A stretch of 64,000 bases of DNA from Marinobacter sp. F4218 (GCF_019443085.1 NZ_JAHZIL010000004.1:372001-436000); one strand, 5' to 3'; counted from the stretch's first letter, positions 17,672 through 27,260 are shown. A program made the numbers and translations. The notes: generated by a model from the sequence alone, not told the origin.

Positions 17672-19846
17672 ATGGCACCTGAACTCACTGATCAGCTTCT
17701 CAGTAACGAGTTAACGGCACGCATCCTGGTGGTGGACGACGAACCCCGCCTGCTGGATTCACTCGCCGCCCTGCTACGTGACAGCGGTTATCAGGTCACC
17801 GAAGCCCACGGAGGAAAACGCGCCTGCGAGCTGGCGGATTCGCAGTCGTTTGACCTGGCCTTGCTTGACCTCAGAATGCCGGACGTGGATGGCTTCGATG
17901 TCATGGCTCATCTGGCCGACGTGCAGCCCGACTGCGGTGCCATCGTGGTCAGTGGCGAGAGCTCGTTCAGCGCCGTCAGCCGGGCCCTGCGGCGGGGTGC
18001 GCTGGATTACATCCGAAAGCCCTTCGATCCGGAAGAATTGCTGGCAACGGTTGCCAGCGTGACCAACAAGCAGTCCCTGCTCAAGGCCCACGAACATATC
18101 CAACTGCGCCTGGAAAAATCCGAGGCGCTGCACCGCTACATCGTCAACAGCTCACCCGATATCGTGTTCATGCTCGACGACGACGGCCACTTCTGTTTTG
18201 TGAACAGCAAAGTGGAAAGCCTGCTGGGCTACCCGCCCTCCGAACTGTGCGGGCATCATTTCCGCCATATCCTGGATGACCGGGACGTCACTCGGGGCAT
18301 GTATGCCCTGAACGGACCCAACATAACCGCCGATAACCCGCGAACTCTGGAGGTCCGGCTGAAGACCAGGGGCAGCCGGCGAGCTACCCGCCATTTCGAG
18401 ATCACGGCGTTTCCAATTGACCCGCAGACCTGGCCATATTCCCATGCCACGCAAGGCGGAGGGAACGGCCAGACCGCCCGCTATTACGGTACCGCCCGCG
18501 ATGTCACGGAACGTAAGGAAGCAGAGGCGTTCATCAACTTCCAGGCGTACCACGATCTGCTGACACGACTGCCCAACCGGGCCCTGTTCAAGGACCGTCT
18601 GGAGCTTGCCATTACCCACGCCCGCCGCAGCGACCAGAAACTGGCGGTCATGTTTTTGGACCTCGACCGGTTCAAGGTGGTGAACGACACCCTCGGGCAC
18701 GCCATGGGTGACCGGCTGCTGCAGGCAGTCACGCACCGGTTGGAAAAATGCCTCCGCAAAGGCGATACCCTGTCCCGCTTCGGTGGCGATGAATTCACGC
18801 TTCTCTTGCCATCCATCCACAGTCATGAGGATGCGAGACAAATCGCAAAGAAGTTGATCAATGCGCTGCGGGCGCCTTTCCAGCTCGGCGACCACGAGGT
18901 GTTCGTGGGAGTCAGCATAGGTATTTCAATCTATCCGGAAGCTGGCGACAGCATGGACCACCTCATCCAGAATGCCGACATCGCGATGTACCATGTCAAA
19001 GCCAGAGGCAAGGACGGCTACCGTTTCTACTCCGAAAGCATGAGTATCGATTCCGCCAACCGCCTCAACCTGGAACGGGATCTGCGCTTGGCACTTGAGC
19101 GGGACGAATTACGGGTGTTCTATCAACCCCAGGTGTGCTCAACGACCAATCGCATTGTCGGACTTGAGGCTCTCGTTCGCTGGCAGCATCCGGAGCGCGG
19201 ACTGCTCTATCCGCGGGACTTCCTGCCACTGGCCGAGGAAACCCGCCTGATCGGCCAGCTCAGTGAGCGCGTCCTCGACCAGGCATGCCAGGACGTCGGA
19301 CTGTGGATTCGATCGGGGCATTCCGACCTGCGACTGGCGGTCAATCTCTCGCCGGTTCAGGTCGAACATCCGAAGTTTGTGGATACACTCATGCAACGGG
19401 TGAGAGCCCACCGCTTCCCTGCCCAGAACCTGGAAATCGAGATCACCGAAAACGTGATCATGAACGATCTTGAGCAAATCAGCCAAAAGCTCCGGGAACT
19501 GGCCGCCCTGGGCGTGCGCATAGCCATCGACGATTTTGGTACGGGTTATTCATCCCTGAACTACCTGCACCGGCTTCCCATCCATACCCTGAAAGTCGAT
19601 CAGTCCTTTGTCAAAGCGATCCGCAGCGGTGACGACGGCGCCTGCATCGTCAACGCCATTGTTGCCATGGCCCACGGCCTCAAACTGGAAATCGTCGCGG
19701 AAGGGGTTGAAACCGACGAACAGCTCGAATACCTTCGAAAGCTGGGCTGTCATCAGGTTCAGGGTTTCTACTATGGCCCCGCTCGACCGGCGGAGCATAT
19801 CTCCAGAACCCTGGCGTTTCCGACAGCCCAAGCAGCCTCCATCTGA
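17672..19846 (+). CDS. response regulator with PAS, GGDEF and EAL domains
   Basis: 724 residues. REC domain at about 16-130 with DD at 22-23, phospho-acceptor Asp66 in LLDLRMPD and KPFDPEE; PAS at about 145-285; GGDEF intact at 371-375 (RFGGDEFTLLL); EAL intact at 499-501 (EALVRWQHPERG) with NLSPVQVE, IEITENVIM, IDDFGTGYSSL, LKVD, AEGVETDEQ and QGFYYGP. Both cyclase and phosphodiesterase motifs look competent, so net activity cannot be read from sequence. It is cotranscribed with the HDOD kinase, which is its likely phosphodonor. Confidence 0.9.
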   Translation: MAPELTDQLLSNELTARILVVDDEPRLLDSLAALLRDSGYQVTEAHGGKRACELADSQSFDLALLDLRMPDVDGFDVMAHLADVQPDCGAIVVSGESSFSAVSRALRRGALDYIRKPFDPEELLATVASVTNKQSLLKAHEHIQLRLEKSEALHRYIVNSSPDIVFMLDDDGHFCFVNSKVESLLGYPPSELCGHHFRHILDDRDVTRGMYALNGPNITADNPRTLEVRLKTRGSRRATRHFEITAFPIDPQTWPYSHATQGGGNGQTARYYGTARDVTERKEAEAFINFQAYHDLLTRLPNRALFKDRLELAITHARRSDQKLAVMFLDLDRFKVVNDTLGHAMGDRLLQAVTHRLEKCLRKGDTLSRFGGDEFTLLLPSIHSHEDARQIAKKLINALRAPFQLGDHEVFVGVSIGISIYPEAGDSMDHLIQNADIAMYHVKARGKDGYRFYSESMSIDSANRLNLERDLRLALERDELRVFYQPQVCSTTNRIVGLEALVRWQHPERGLLYPRDFLPLAEETRLIGQLSERVLDQACQDVGLWIRSGHSDLRLAVNLSPVQVEHPKFVDTLMQRVRAHRFPAQNLEIEITENVIMNDLEQISQKLRELAALGVRIAIDDFGTGYSSLNYLHRLPIHTLKVDQSFVKAIRSGDDGACIVNAIVAMAHGLKLEIVAEGVETDEQLEYLRKLGCHQVQGFYYGPARPAEHISRTLAFPTAQAASI

Positions 19847-19895
19847 CACCCAATTATCAATTGTCCGACACTCCTAACTAAAACCTTGATGCGGT

Positions 19896-19913
19896 TTGCA
19901 AAGTATTGCAAAG
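19896..19913. repeat. tandem TTGCAAAG direct repeats, 10-bp period
   Basis: Two exact copies of TTGCAAAG start one helical turn apart in the 235-base gap upstream of the methyltransferase gene. Such phasing suits cooperative binding of a regulator. Nearby, CCCGAC-AGGCC-GTCGGG near 20012-20028 can form a small hairpin without a T-run. Confidence 0.35.
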
Positions 19914-20081
19914 CGTTATTTTTTGTATCCCGAAATGCGTAGTGCTGCACATAAATCCCCACCCCTGTTCTCTAAGCTCGAGATCGTTAGGCGTTGATCA
20001 CCGGAATCCCGACAGGCCGTCGGGCAACAACGACAAAAACGGTGACAACATCCCGAGGAACAAGAACAGGCAGCAGTCATC

Positions 20082-20735
20082 ATGCGCGACAAGTACAAAT
20101 ACATTGGCCCGGTTTACGATTTCCTGAGCAATTTATACAGCGGCAAGAACATACATCGCTGCAAAACCGCCATGCTTGATGTAGAAACCGTTCAGCCCGG
20201 GGATCGCATCCTTTTTGCCGGAGTCGGCCATGGCAGAGACGCCATCCGCGCCGCCGAGCTGGGCGCTGACGTAACCGTTGTCGATCTTTCCGAAACCATG
20301 CTGCGCAAGTTTGGAGAAGCCCAGGAAAAGAAGGCGCCAAACCTGGCCATCCGCCGCATCCACAGCGACATCATGAAGGTGGAAGAGTTCGAACAGTACG
20401 ACATGGTGGTAGCCAACTTCTTCCTGAACGTGTTCGACGAAGACATGATGGTCCGGGTCCTGGAACATCTGATCCGCCTGGGCAAGTCCGACGCGCGGGT
20501 CGTGGTTGGAGACTTCTGCTACCCCACCGGCAATATAGTCGCCCGCATGTTCAAGAAGCTCTACTGGTACATGGCGGTCTTTACCTTCTGGCTCTTTGCC
20601 AACAACGCCTTCCATAAGATCTACAACTACCCCGAGCACATGCAGCGTCTGGGCCTGCAGGTCACCGAAAAGAAGCATTTCAAGCTTCTGAACATGGACT
20701 GCTACTGGTCCATCCTCGGTCGCAAACAGGCCTGA
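20082..20735 (+). CDS. class I SAM-dependent methyltransferase
   Basis: 217 residues with a Rossmann-like methyltransferase core: motif I ILFAGVGHGRDAIRAAELG (about 43-61), acidic loop TVVDLSETML, and motif IV region MVVANFFLNVF. The N-terminus (YKYIGPVYDFLSNLYSGKN) resembles quinone or phospholipid methyltransferases. The stretch LYWYMAVFTFWLFANNAFH is hydrophobic and could rest on the membrane. The substrate is unknown. The DUF2156 gene starts 43 bases later, so the two probably act on the same, perhaps lipid, target. Confidence 0.8.
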   Translation: MRDKYKYIGPVYDFLSNLYSGKNIHRCKTAMLDVETVQPGDRILFAGVGHGRDAIRAAELGADVTVVDLSETMLRKFGEAQEKKAPNLAIRRIHSDIMKVEEFEQYDMVVANFFLNVFDEDMMVRVLEHLIRLGKSDARVVVGDFCYPTGNIVARMFKKLYWYMAVFTFWLFANNAFHKIYNYPEHMQRLGLQVTEKKHFKLLNMDCYWSILGRKQA

Positions 20736-20778
20736 GTGCCGCAGCCATCCAACCAACAATAAACCGGGGAGCAGAGAC

Positions 20779-21786
20779 ATGTCGGATCAGATTCTTGCAC
20801 TGGACGGACTCCGTGAACTGGCAGACAACTCATTTACCTTCGCGGAACGGGTTGGCTACCTTAAGAAATACGGGCTCCACTCCCAGTCTTTTTCAACCCT
20901 GCAGCCCGGCATGCAGTACTTTGACGTTCCCGGGATCGGGTACCTGGCTTACATGCGCAAATGGGGTGGAACCTTTGTGCTGTCGGACCCGGTCTGCGCC
21001 CCCGAGAACTTTTCGGTGATTCTCGAGCATTTTCACAACCGTTTTCCCAATGCCTGCTACATTCAGGTTTCCAAGCCCGTGGTGGATTTCCTGCACCTGC
21101 GGTTCGGCCTGTATGGCACGCAGTTTGGCAGCGAATCGCGGATCGACCTGAGGAAGTGGTCACTGGCCGGCAAGAAAAAACAGATCCTTCGCACCGCACT
21201 GAACCAGGCCGAGAAGAGCAACATCACGGTGAAAGAGCGGTTCAGTGATGACCACACCCGGGAGATTTCCGAAGCCTGGATACGGACCCGGAAGTGCAAG
21301 AGCAATGAGATCCGCTTTCTGATTCGCCCGATGGAGATGGAGTACCGGGAAAACGAGCGCCATTTCTACGCCTATCAGGGGGACAAGGCCGTCGGCTTCA
21401 TCTATTTCGACCCGATTTACCGCAACAATGAAATCATCAGCTACGTGCCGAACATTTCCCGGGCCAACGCCGATTTCCGCCAGGGCATTTTCTACACCTT
21501 GATGGCACACGCCATGGACGTGTTCAAGGCCGAGGGGGTTCCCTACCTCGACCTGGGCCTGATTCCACTGTCACTGGATGCCACCACCGAACACCAGGAA
21601 AGCCGGTCGCTGAAACGACTCCTGCACCTGGTCTACGAGAAGGGGAATTTCCTATATAACTTCAAAGGCCTGGAATTTACCAAGTCGCGTTTCCGGGGGG
21701 ATGGCTTCAAAACCTACTGCTGCCACAAACGCGCGATCCCTGCCCTCGAATTCTTGGCCATGTTCAAACTGACGCGGCTGTTGTAA
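20779..21786 (+). CDS. DUF2156 (MprF-like GNAT-fold) protein
   Basis: 335 residues matching the DUF2156 family, the soluble aminoacyl-transferase-like domain of lysylphosphatidylglycerol synthases, with two tandem GNAT folds. Recognisable pieces are GTFVLSDPVCAPEN, the central TRKCKSNEIRFLI segment, VGFIYFDPIY, YLDLGLIPLS and the C-terminal FRGDGFKTYCC. There is no membrane domain, unlike full MprF. It may transfer an aminoacyl or acyl group to a lipid; this is inference. GGGAG lies upstream of the ATG. Its last 23 bases overlap the convergent murI gene. Confidence 0.75.
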   Translation: MSDQILALDGLRELADNSFTFAERVGYLKKYGLHSQSFSTLQPGMQYFDVPGIGYLAYMRKWGGTFVLSDPVCAPENFSVILEHFHNRFPNACYIQVSKPVVDFLHLRFGLYGTQFGSESRIDLRKWSLAGKKKQILRTALNQAEKSNITVKERFSDDHTREISEAWIRTRKCKSNEIRFLIRPMEMEYRENERHFYAYQGDKAVGFIYFDPIYRNNEIISYVPNISRANADFRQGIFYTLMAHAMDVFKAEGVPYLDLGLIPLSLDATTEHQESRSLKRLLHLVYEKGNFLYNFKGLEFTKSRFRGDGFKTYCCHKRAIPALEFLAMFKLTRLL

Positions 21787-22624
21787 CCGGACGGGGTTGC
21801 GCGGGCCAGTCAGCAAGAACTGATCTTGGCGCCAGGCCCAGAGCTTCCATGAATCCGGCCACTCCCTCGGGAGCCGGGCCGGAAAAGAGCGCAGCCCGCA
21901 CCGGTTGGCTATTTGCCGGGTTTTCCCGACTCGCGTCAGGCGCCTTCCCCAGCTCCTCGAGCAAAACCGCCACCCGCCGGGCGATGGCTTCTCCAGAGTC
22001 CACCCAGAATTCAACGTCGGGCAGGACTTCCCTCAGAGCATCCAGCAATAAGGGGTAGTGTGTGCACCCCAGAACCACGGTGTCCACCTCCGCCTGATGA
22101 AAGCCCGCGACCGCTTCGGCCAGTTCATGGCGGGGCACATCCGCACCACTCACCGACTCTTCCACCCAGCGCACCAGATCCGGGTGCCCGATACGCTCGA
22201 CCTGGCAGTGTCCGGCGAACTCGTCGACCAGGTTGTCCAGATAAGGTCGGCGCACCGTGGCCGGGGTTGCCAGCAGACCGATACGACCATTCCGGGTTTT
22301 GGCGGCAGCCGGTTTGATAGCGGGCACCACGCCAACCACCGGTGTCGATGTCATGGCCCGGAGATGGGGCAGAACTACCGTACTGGCGGTATTGCAGGCG
22401 ACGATGATGACGTCGCAGGGATACTGGGCCAGCGACTCGCCAATCAACCGGCAGCAGCGCTCAATAACTACCGACTCTGGCTGGTCACCATAAGGAAACC
22501 CGGCATTGTCGGCCAGATAGACGAGCTCCGTTCCCGGCAGATGCTGGATGACGCTGGCCGCAATACTGAGGCCACCGACGCCGGAATCGAACACCAGAAC
22601 CCGAGGGGAAGAATCCGTCTTCAA
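21764..22624 (-). CDS. murI: glutamate racemase
   Basis: About 286 residues. It makes D-glutamate for peptidoglycan. Motifs are VFDSGVGGLS at the N-terminus, first catalytic cysteine in VACNTASTV and second in LGCTHYPLL. Upstream in-frame codons lie inside nudC and add an unlikely 35-residue extension. I choose TTG at 22624, whose second base begins the nudC stop codon; AGAGGA is eight bases before it. Translational coupling to nudC is likely. The 3' end overlaps the convergent DUF2156 gene by 23 bases. Confidence 0.9.
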   Translation of the reverse strand: MKTDSSPRVLVFDSGVGGLSIAASVIQHLPGTELVYLADNAGFPYGDQPESVVIERCCRLIGESLAQYPCDVIIVACNTASTVVLPHLRAMTSTPVVGVVPAIKPAAAKTRNGRIGLLATPATVRRPYLDNLVDEFAGHCQVERIGHPDLVRWVEESVSGADVPRHELAEAVAGFHQAEVDTVVLGCTHYPLLLDALREVLPDVEFWVDSGEAIARRVAVLLEELGKAPDASRENPANSQPVRAALFSGPAPEGVAGFMEALGLAPRSVLADWPAQPRPVTTAASV

Positions 22625-23448
22625 GACGCTGATCCTCTCGGAGAAATAGCGCTCTCCATGGCCCGGATCAGGCGACCGGCAATGGTCGTTTGAGGCGGAA
22701 CCGGGGGAGTGTCGCCCGGCACAAACCAATCCGCATCGGCCAGCTCGTCTTCCTGGAGTACAAGATCGCCGCCGGCGTAGTCAGCAAAGAACCCAACCAT
22801 AAGCTGGTGCGGGAACGGCCACGGCTGGGACGATTGATACCGGACGTTGGTCACGTCCAGGCCAGTTTCCTCTTTAACCTCACGGACCACGGCTTCCTCA
22901 AGACTTTCGCCCGGCTCGACAAAGCCGGCAATCAGACTGTAGAAGTGATGACGGGCCCGGGAAGACCTGGCGAGCAACAGGCGGTCATCCCGCCGAATCA
23001 CCACGATTACACAGGGCGCCAGTCTCGGGTACCAGGGAATCCCGCAGGGTCCGCACCATTTTGCCCGCTCGTGTGGATGAAATTCGGTTTCCTGCCCACA
23101 TCGCCCGCAATAGCGATGATCCCGCCACCACTGCCATACCTGGAATCCGGTACTCAACAATTCGGCAGGAGCCTCCTCCATCATCAACAGGGCATCCCTG
23201 AGGGGCACGGGTTCCAGCCCGCCCCTGACAGGGTCCGGCAATTCCGTGACATAGACGGGCTTACCGTCCACGATACCAAGGGAGACAGGCTCACAGTCGA
23301 TTCCCTGGTGCACGTCAGAACCCCATAAAAGAAACCAGCCCTCTTCCGGCTTGAGAATGGCCGAGCCGGAAATCGCCAGCAAACGGTCTCCGGCCTGTGG
23401 CGGGTTCGTGGTCCAGCCCGGAGTCCAGTCTGTGTTCGAGATTGCCAT
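22621..23448 (-). CDS. nudC: NAD+ diphosphatase (NudC), Nudix hydrolase
   Basis: About 275 residues. NudC splits NAD(H) to NMN(H) and AMP and can remove NAD caps from RNA. The four-cysteine zinc ribbon (CGRCGQ, CGPCGI) lies in the middle, followed by the Nudix box GFVEPGESLEEAVVREVKEE and the NudC signature SQPWPFPHQLMVGF. The ATG at 23448 (MAISNTDW) is chosen over a codon 48 bases upstream because it fits the family length, though the ribosome site is weak. Divergent from plsB; overlaps the murI start. Confidence 0.92.
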   Translation of the reverse strand: MAISNTDWTPGWTTNPPQAGDRLLAISGSAILKPEEGWFLLWGSDVHQGIDCEPVSLGIVDGKPVYVTELPDPVRGGLEPVPLRDALLMMEEAPAELLSTGFQVWQWWRDHRYCGRCGQETEFHPHERAKWCGPCGIPWYPRLAPCVIVVIRRDDRLLLARSSRARHHFYSLIAGFVEPGESLEEAVVREVKEETGLDVTNVRYQSSQPWPFPHQLMVGFFADYAGGDLVLQEDELADADWFVPGDTPPVPPQTTIAGRLIRAMESAISPRGSAS

Positions 23449-23589
23449 TAACTGTCCACACCTGCGTGATGAATGGGCCAAGCTGAAATGTACCACACTG
23501 AATGACGGGGCAAGTAAGAGGAGTGACTTTCCGCACCGTACTCAACCAAGTAAACTTGGCCCCTATCTGATTCACCGGAGCAACAGTTT

Positions 23590-26058
23590 ATGCGACTTTA
23601 CCAGGGCATTCGCAGCCTGATCCTGACCATTCTCCGCAAGATGCTGTTCCTTTGGGTCAGGACCGACGTCAGCGGGAATAGCCTTGAAGCTCTGGGACTG
23701 GATCCGGACAAGCCCGTCTGTTACGTGCTTCAGTACAGCAGTCTGTCGAGCCGGTTGGTACTGGAGCAGGAAGTCATCCGCGCCCACCTGCCCGGTGCCA
23801 CCGATTCGTTGCCGGTAAAAAACGGACCGTCCCACTCGTTCTTCTTTCTCTACCGTCGCACCGGCGGTCTGTTTCGCCGTCGGCAGACCCCAGTACTGAC
23901 CACCGAGTTCGAGGCATTGATTCAGTACGGCCTCGAGCATCCGGACGAGGATGTCCAGATCGTGCCGGTATCCCTGTTCTGGGGTCGCTCGCCGGACAAA
24001 GAGAAATCCCTGGTAAAATTGCTGTTATCCGATACCTGGACCGTGGCAGGGCGGCTACAGAAGTTACTGATCATCATGGTTCATGGCCGCAACACCTATG
24101 TGCAGTTTAATCAGCCCCTGTACCTGAAGCAGGTCATCGATGAATACCGGCACTCCGAAGAACGTGCGAGACGCAAACTTGCGCGCATTCTGCGCACCCA
24201 CTTCCGACGCGTTCGTCAGGCTGTTCTCGGACCGGACCTGTCCCACAGGCGAACCCTTGTCGGCGGATTGGTGCGCACCCAGGCGGTCAAGGAAGCTATC
24301 CGGGAAACCGCTGCAAAGGATGATATTCCGCCCGAGAAGGTTCGCGCCAAGGCCTGGAAATACGCGGACGAAATTGCCGCCAGCATGTCGATCGTTACCA
24401 TCCGGTTCCTGGAAGTGGTATTGGCCTGGCTCTGGAACCGCATCTACAACGGCATTGCCATCAACAATATTCGTGTGGCCAAGGAAGTGGCCCAGGAAAA
24501 CGCCGTGGTATATGTGCCCTGCCACCGGTCACACATCGACTACCTGCTGCTGTCCTACGTACTGTACAAGAACGGCCTGATGCCACCCCACATTGCCGCC
24601 GGCATCAACCTTAACATGCCGATTGTAGGTCCGATCCTGCGCCGCGGCGGCGCTTTTTTCATGCGCCGGAGCTTCAAGGATAACCCCCTTTACGCCACCG
24701 TATTCAACGAGTACATGCATGTAATGTTCTCCCGGGGGTACTCCGTTGAGTATTTCGTCGAGGGAGGTCGTAGTCGGACCGGTCGCATGCTGCAACCACG
24801 GCCCGGCATGCTGTCGATGACCGTTCGCAGTTTCCTGCGCGATCACCGCAAGCCGATCGTCTTTGTGCCGGTCTACATTGGCTACGAAAAGGTGATGGAA
24901 GGCCGCTCCTATCTGGGCGAACTCCGGGGCAAGAAAAAGCAGAAGGAGAACGTGTTCGCACTTGCCAAAACCGTTCGCAAACTGAGCAACTCCTTCGGCC
25001 GCGTGGCAGTCAACTTCGGCGAAGCCATCCCGCTCGCCGACGTGCTTGATGAGGTTCACGACAGCTGGCGGCAGGAAGCCTACGATTCGGAATATCGCCC
25101 GCCGTGGCTCAAAGAGGCGGTTGACCAACTGGCGTTGCGAGTGGCCTCCAATATCAACGCCTCCGTTGCGGTCAACCCCATCGGGATGACCGCAACGGTC
25201 CTGCTCGGAACCGATCGTATGGCCATGGACGAAGGCCAACTGATTCGCCTGATGGATCAGTACTCTGGCCTGCTCAAAGCCTATCCTTACGCCGAAACAG
25301 TGACGTTGCCGGAGGGATCTGGCAAGGACTGGGTTGCCTACTGCGAGAACATGGGGCTGATCACGCGGCAGCCGCAGAAACTGGGCGATATCATCGCACT
25401 GGAAGGCAGCAATGCCATCCTGATGACCTATTACCGCAACAACATACAGCACCTGTTCGCGTTGCCGTCACTGGTCGCCAGCCTGTTCGAGAACACGGAT
25501 TCGCTGCGACGGGACAAGGTCGTGTTCCTGGCCAGCGTGGCCTACCCCTACCTGCGGTCTGAACTGTTCCTCAAGTACCAGACGGAGGATGTGGAAACCG
25601 TCATCAATCGCTGGATCGATGTGCTGATCGAACAGGGGCTGCTGGAAAGTCTGGATGACGATCGCATTGGCCGGCCCGAGGAAGGCACGGAGGCCATGTT
25701 ACGACTGAGGGTACTGTCGCACTTCATCATCCAGACCCTCGAGCGCTATCACATTGCCCTGGGCATCCTGCGCAAGTACGGCTCGGGCAAACTCAGCGCA
25801 GCCGAGCTCGAAGAACAGAGCACACTGCTGGCCGAACGCATGTCAATCCTGTTTGGCCTGAATGCCCCCGAGTTCTTCGACAAGAGCCTGTTCCGGAATT
25901 TCATTGCCAACCTGCAGAAGAACGGCGTCATTACCACCGACGAAACCGGATTGATCTGCTATGGCAAGGGGCTCGATGACGTCGCCGAAGACGCCCGACT
26001 GGTGCTCAGCGTTGAGAAACGGCAGGCGATCCAGCAGGTCACGATGCTGGGAGCTTAA
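23590..26058 (+). CDS. plsB: glycerol-3-phosphate 1-O-acyltransferase
   Basis: 822 residues, the length of PlsB. It catalyses the first acylation of phospholipid synthesis at the inner membrane, using acyl-ACP or acyl-CoA. The acyltransferase blocks are clear: HRSHIDYLLLSYVL (HX4D), GAFFMRRSFKDN, FVEGGRSRTGRML and VFVPVYIGYEKV. GGAG lies upstream of the ATG. Only six bases separate its stop from the convergent rsmJ stop, and no terminator is seen between them. Confidence 0.97.
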   Translation: MRLYQGIRSLILTILRKMLFLWVRTDVSGNSLEALGLDPDKPVCYVLQYSSLSSRLVLEQEVIRAHLPGATDSLPVKNGPSHSFFFLYRRTGGLFRRRQTPVLTTEFEALIQYGLEHPDEDVQIVPVSLFWGRSPDKEKSLVKLLLSDTWTVAGRLQKLLIIMVHGRNTYVQFNQPLYLKQVIDEYRHSEERARRKLARILRTHFRRVRQAVLGPDLSHRRTLVGGLVRTQAVKEAIRETAAKDDIPPEKVRAKAWKYADEIAASMSIVTIRFLEVVLAWLWNRIYNGIAINNIRVAKEVAQENAVVYVPCHRSHIDYLLLSYVLYKNGLMPPHIAAGINLNMPIVGPILRRGGAFFMRRSFKDNPLYATVFNEYMHVMFSRGYSVEYFVEGGRSRTGRMLQPRPGMLSMTVRSFLRDHRKPIVFVPVYIGYEKVMEGRSYLGELRGKKKQKENVFALAKTVRKLSNSFGRVAVNFGEAIPLADVLDEVHDSWRQEAYDSEYRPPWLKEAVDQLALRVASNINASVAVNPIGMTATVLLGTDRMAMDEGQLIRLMDQYSGLLKAYPYAETVTLPEGSGKDWVAYCENMGLITRQPQKLGDIIALEGSNAILMTYYRNNIQHLFALPSLVASLFENTDSLRRDKVVFLASVAYPYLRSELFLKYQTEDVETVINRWIDVLIEQGLLESLDDDRIGRPEEGTEAMLRLRVLSHFIIQTLERYHIALGILRKYGSGKLSAAELEEQSTLLAERMSILFGLNAPEFFDKSLFRNFIANLQKNGVITTDETGLICYGKGLDDVAEDARLVLSVEKRQAIQQVTMLGA

Positions 26059-26064
26059 GGGAGA

Positions 26065-26898
26065 TTACCGGGCGGGCAGCGCTTTGAGAGAATAGATGTC
26101 GTAGCGACTGCTCTTGCCCTCTATCCGTGTTGCGGGCTCGGGGCCGGCGATCGTCGGAGCCTTGCGGGGACGCTTGACGACGACCCGGTAGGTCGCGCAT
26201 CCAAGTGCCGCTTCCAGGAGCGCTTCGGCGTCGGTGTCGTCACCCACCACCGACCGGAATACCTGCATTTCCTTTTTGACCAGGGCTGACTTGTCCCGAT
26301 GCGGGAACATGGGATCCAGATAGATTACGTCTGCCGAACCCGGCGCTGCAGCCTCCAGCCACGTTAGACTGCTGCCTTCCTTGAGCGACATGCGCGCGAT
26401 AATGGGCGCGCAGTCCACGTTGAGCGATGCCCTTGCCAGGCCGTCGGCCAGCAGGGCATGAATCACGGGATTACGCTCGAACAGGGTCACCTCACATCCC
26501 AGACTGGCGAGCACAAAGGCGTCCTGACCAAGGCCGGCAGTGGCATCGACCACGCGCAAGGTCGCGCGGGTTTTCTGCAAACCCACGGCTTTTGCAACCA
26601 TCTGCCCGGCCCCGCCGCCGTGCTCTCGGCGATAGCCCATTTTCCCGGTGACAAACTCCGCGCGCACCGGCCCTGGGGCGCCTTTACCGGTCACCTGCAA
26701 ACCCAGCCCGTTCTCATCCAGATACAAAACCATCGCGAAGTCCCGGATCTCCTTCGGGCGAACGATGCCAAGGTTTTCGATGGCCAGGGACTGGCTCAGT
26801 GCGACAGCCTGTTCGGCATCCCCGAGCGGACTGCGCCCCACCGCTAACGCACTGGGCATGTCAAAATCATGGGCGGGAAAGGAAGGGAGATCGGTCAT
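26065..26898 (-). CDS. rsmJ: 16S rRNA (guanine1516-N2)-methyltransferase
   Basis: About 277 residues. RsmJ methylates G1516 of 16S rRNA. Motif I is [19 protein letters not shown]; the active region [19 protein letters not shown] is diagnostic. The start ATG at 26898 shares one base with the stop of the upstream hypothetical gene (TGATG), so translation is probably coupled. A TTG directly before it is not needed. Convergent with plsB. Confidence 0.93.
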   Translation of the reverse strand: MTDLPSFPAHDFDMPSALAVGRSPLGDAEQAVALSQSLAIENLGIVRPKEIRDFAMVLYLDENGLGLQVTGKGAPGPVRAEFVTGKMGYRREHGGGAGQMVAKAVGLQKTRATLRVVDATAGLGQDAFVLASLGCEVTLFERNPVIHALLADGLARASLNVDCAPIIARMSLKEGSSLTWLEAAAPGSADVIYLDPMFPHRDKSALVKKEMQVFRSVVGDDTDAEALLEAALGCATYRVVVKRPRKAPTIAGPEPATRIEGKSSRYDIYSLKALPAR

Positions 26899-27260
26899 CA
26901 AACCAGAATATCAATGCCGGCAAGCGTAGCGTCGCCGCCGGACGCCTGCCCTGCGGCTGCAACCGCTGCAAACGTCGACAGCGCCCGAGCCGTCGGCAAC
27001 GGCAGGTCGTCAGCCCGAAAGCGCTCCAGGCGGGCATCTTCCGCGGCCCGGCGGGCCTCTACCCGTCGTTCCAGACTGGTATCGGGGACACACTCAATGG
27101 GGGTAAGCGAACGGCCATCGGCCAGATTACGGCGTGCAGACTCGGTGGACTTCTCCGGGGAAGACGCCGGCGCACGGGCAACATCGCTGCGCTCCCGGGC
27201 CGGACTATTGTTTCCGGGCTGGTAGCCGTAACCGTTTCCTGAATGAATACCACCGATCAT
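26898..27260 (-). CDS. hypothetical protein upstream of rsmJ
   Basis: About 120 residues that I do not recognise. The N-terminus is Gly/Asn/Ser-rich ([18 protein letters not shown]). The middle is charged and helical ([19 protein letters not shown]). The C-terminus is Ala/Gly-rich and hydrophobic ([18 protein letters not shown]). The ATG at 27260 is chosen over a TTG at 27287 because GAGA precedes it at seven bases. The gene overlaps the rsmJ start by one base, which supports its being real. Confidence 0.6.
   Translation of the reverse strand: MIGGIHSGNGYGYQPGNNSPARERSDVARAPASSPEKSTESARRNLADGRSLTPIECVPDTSLERRVEARRAAEDARLERFRADDLPLPTARALSTFAAVAAAGQASGGDATLAGIDILV

Noticed and set aside
20012-20028. 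Rho-independent terminator CCCGAC-AGGCC-GTCGGG
   Set aside because: Short stem and no T-run on either strand; it lies upstream of a gene rather than at an end.
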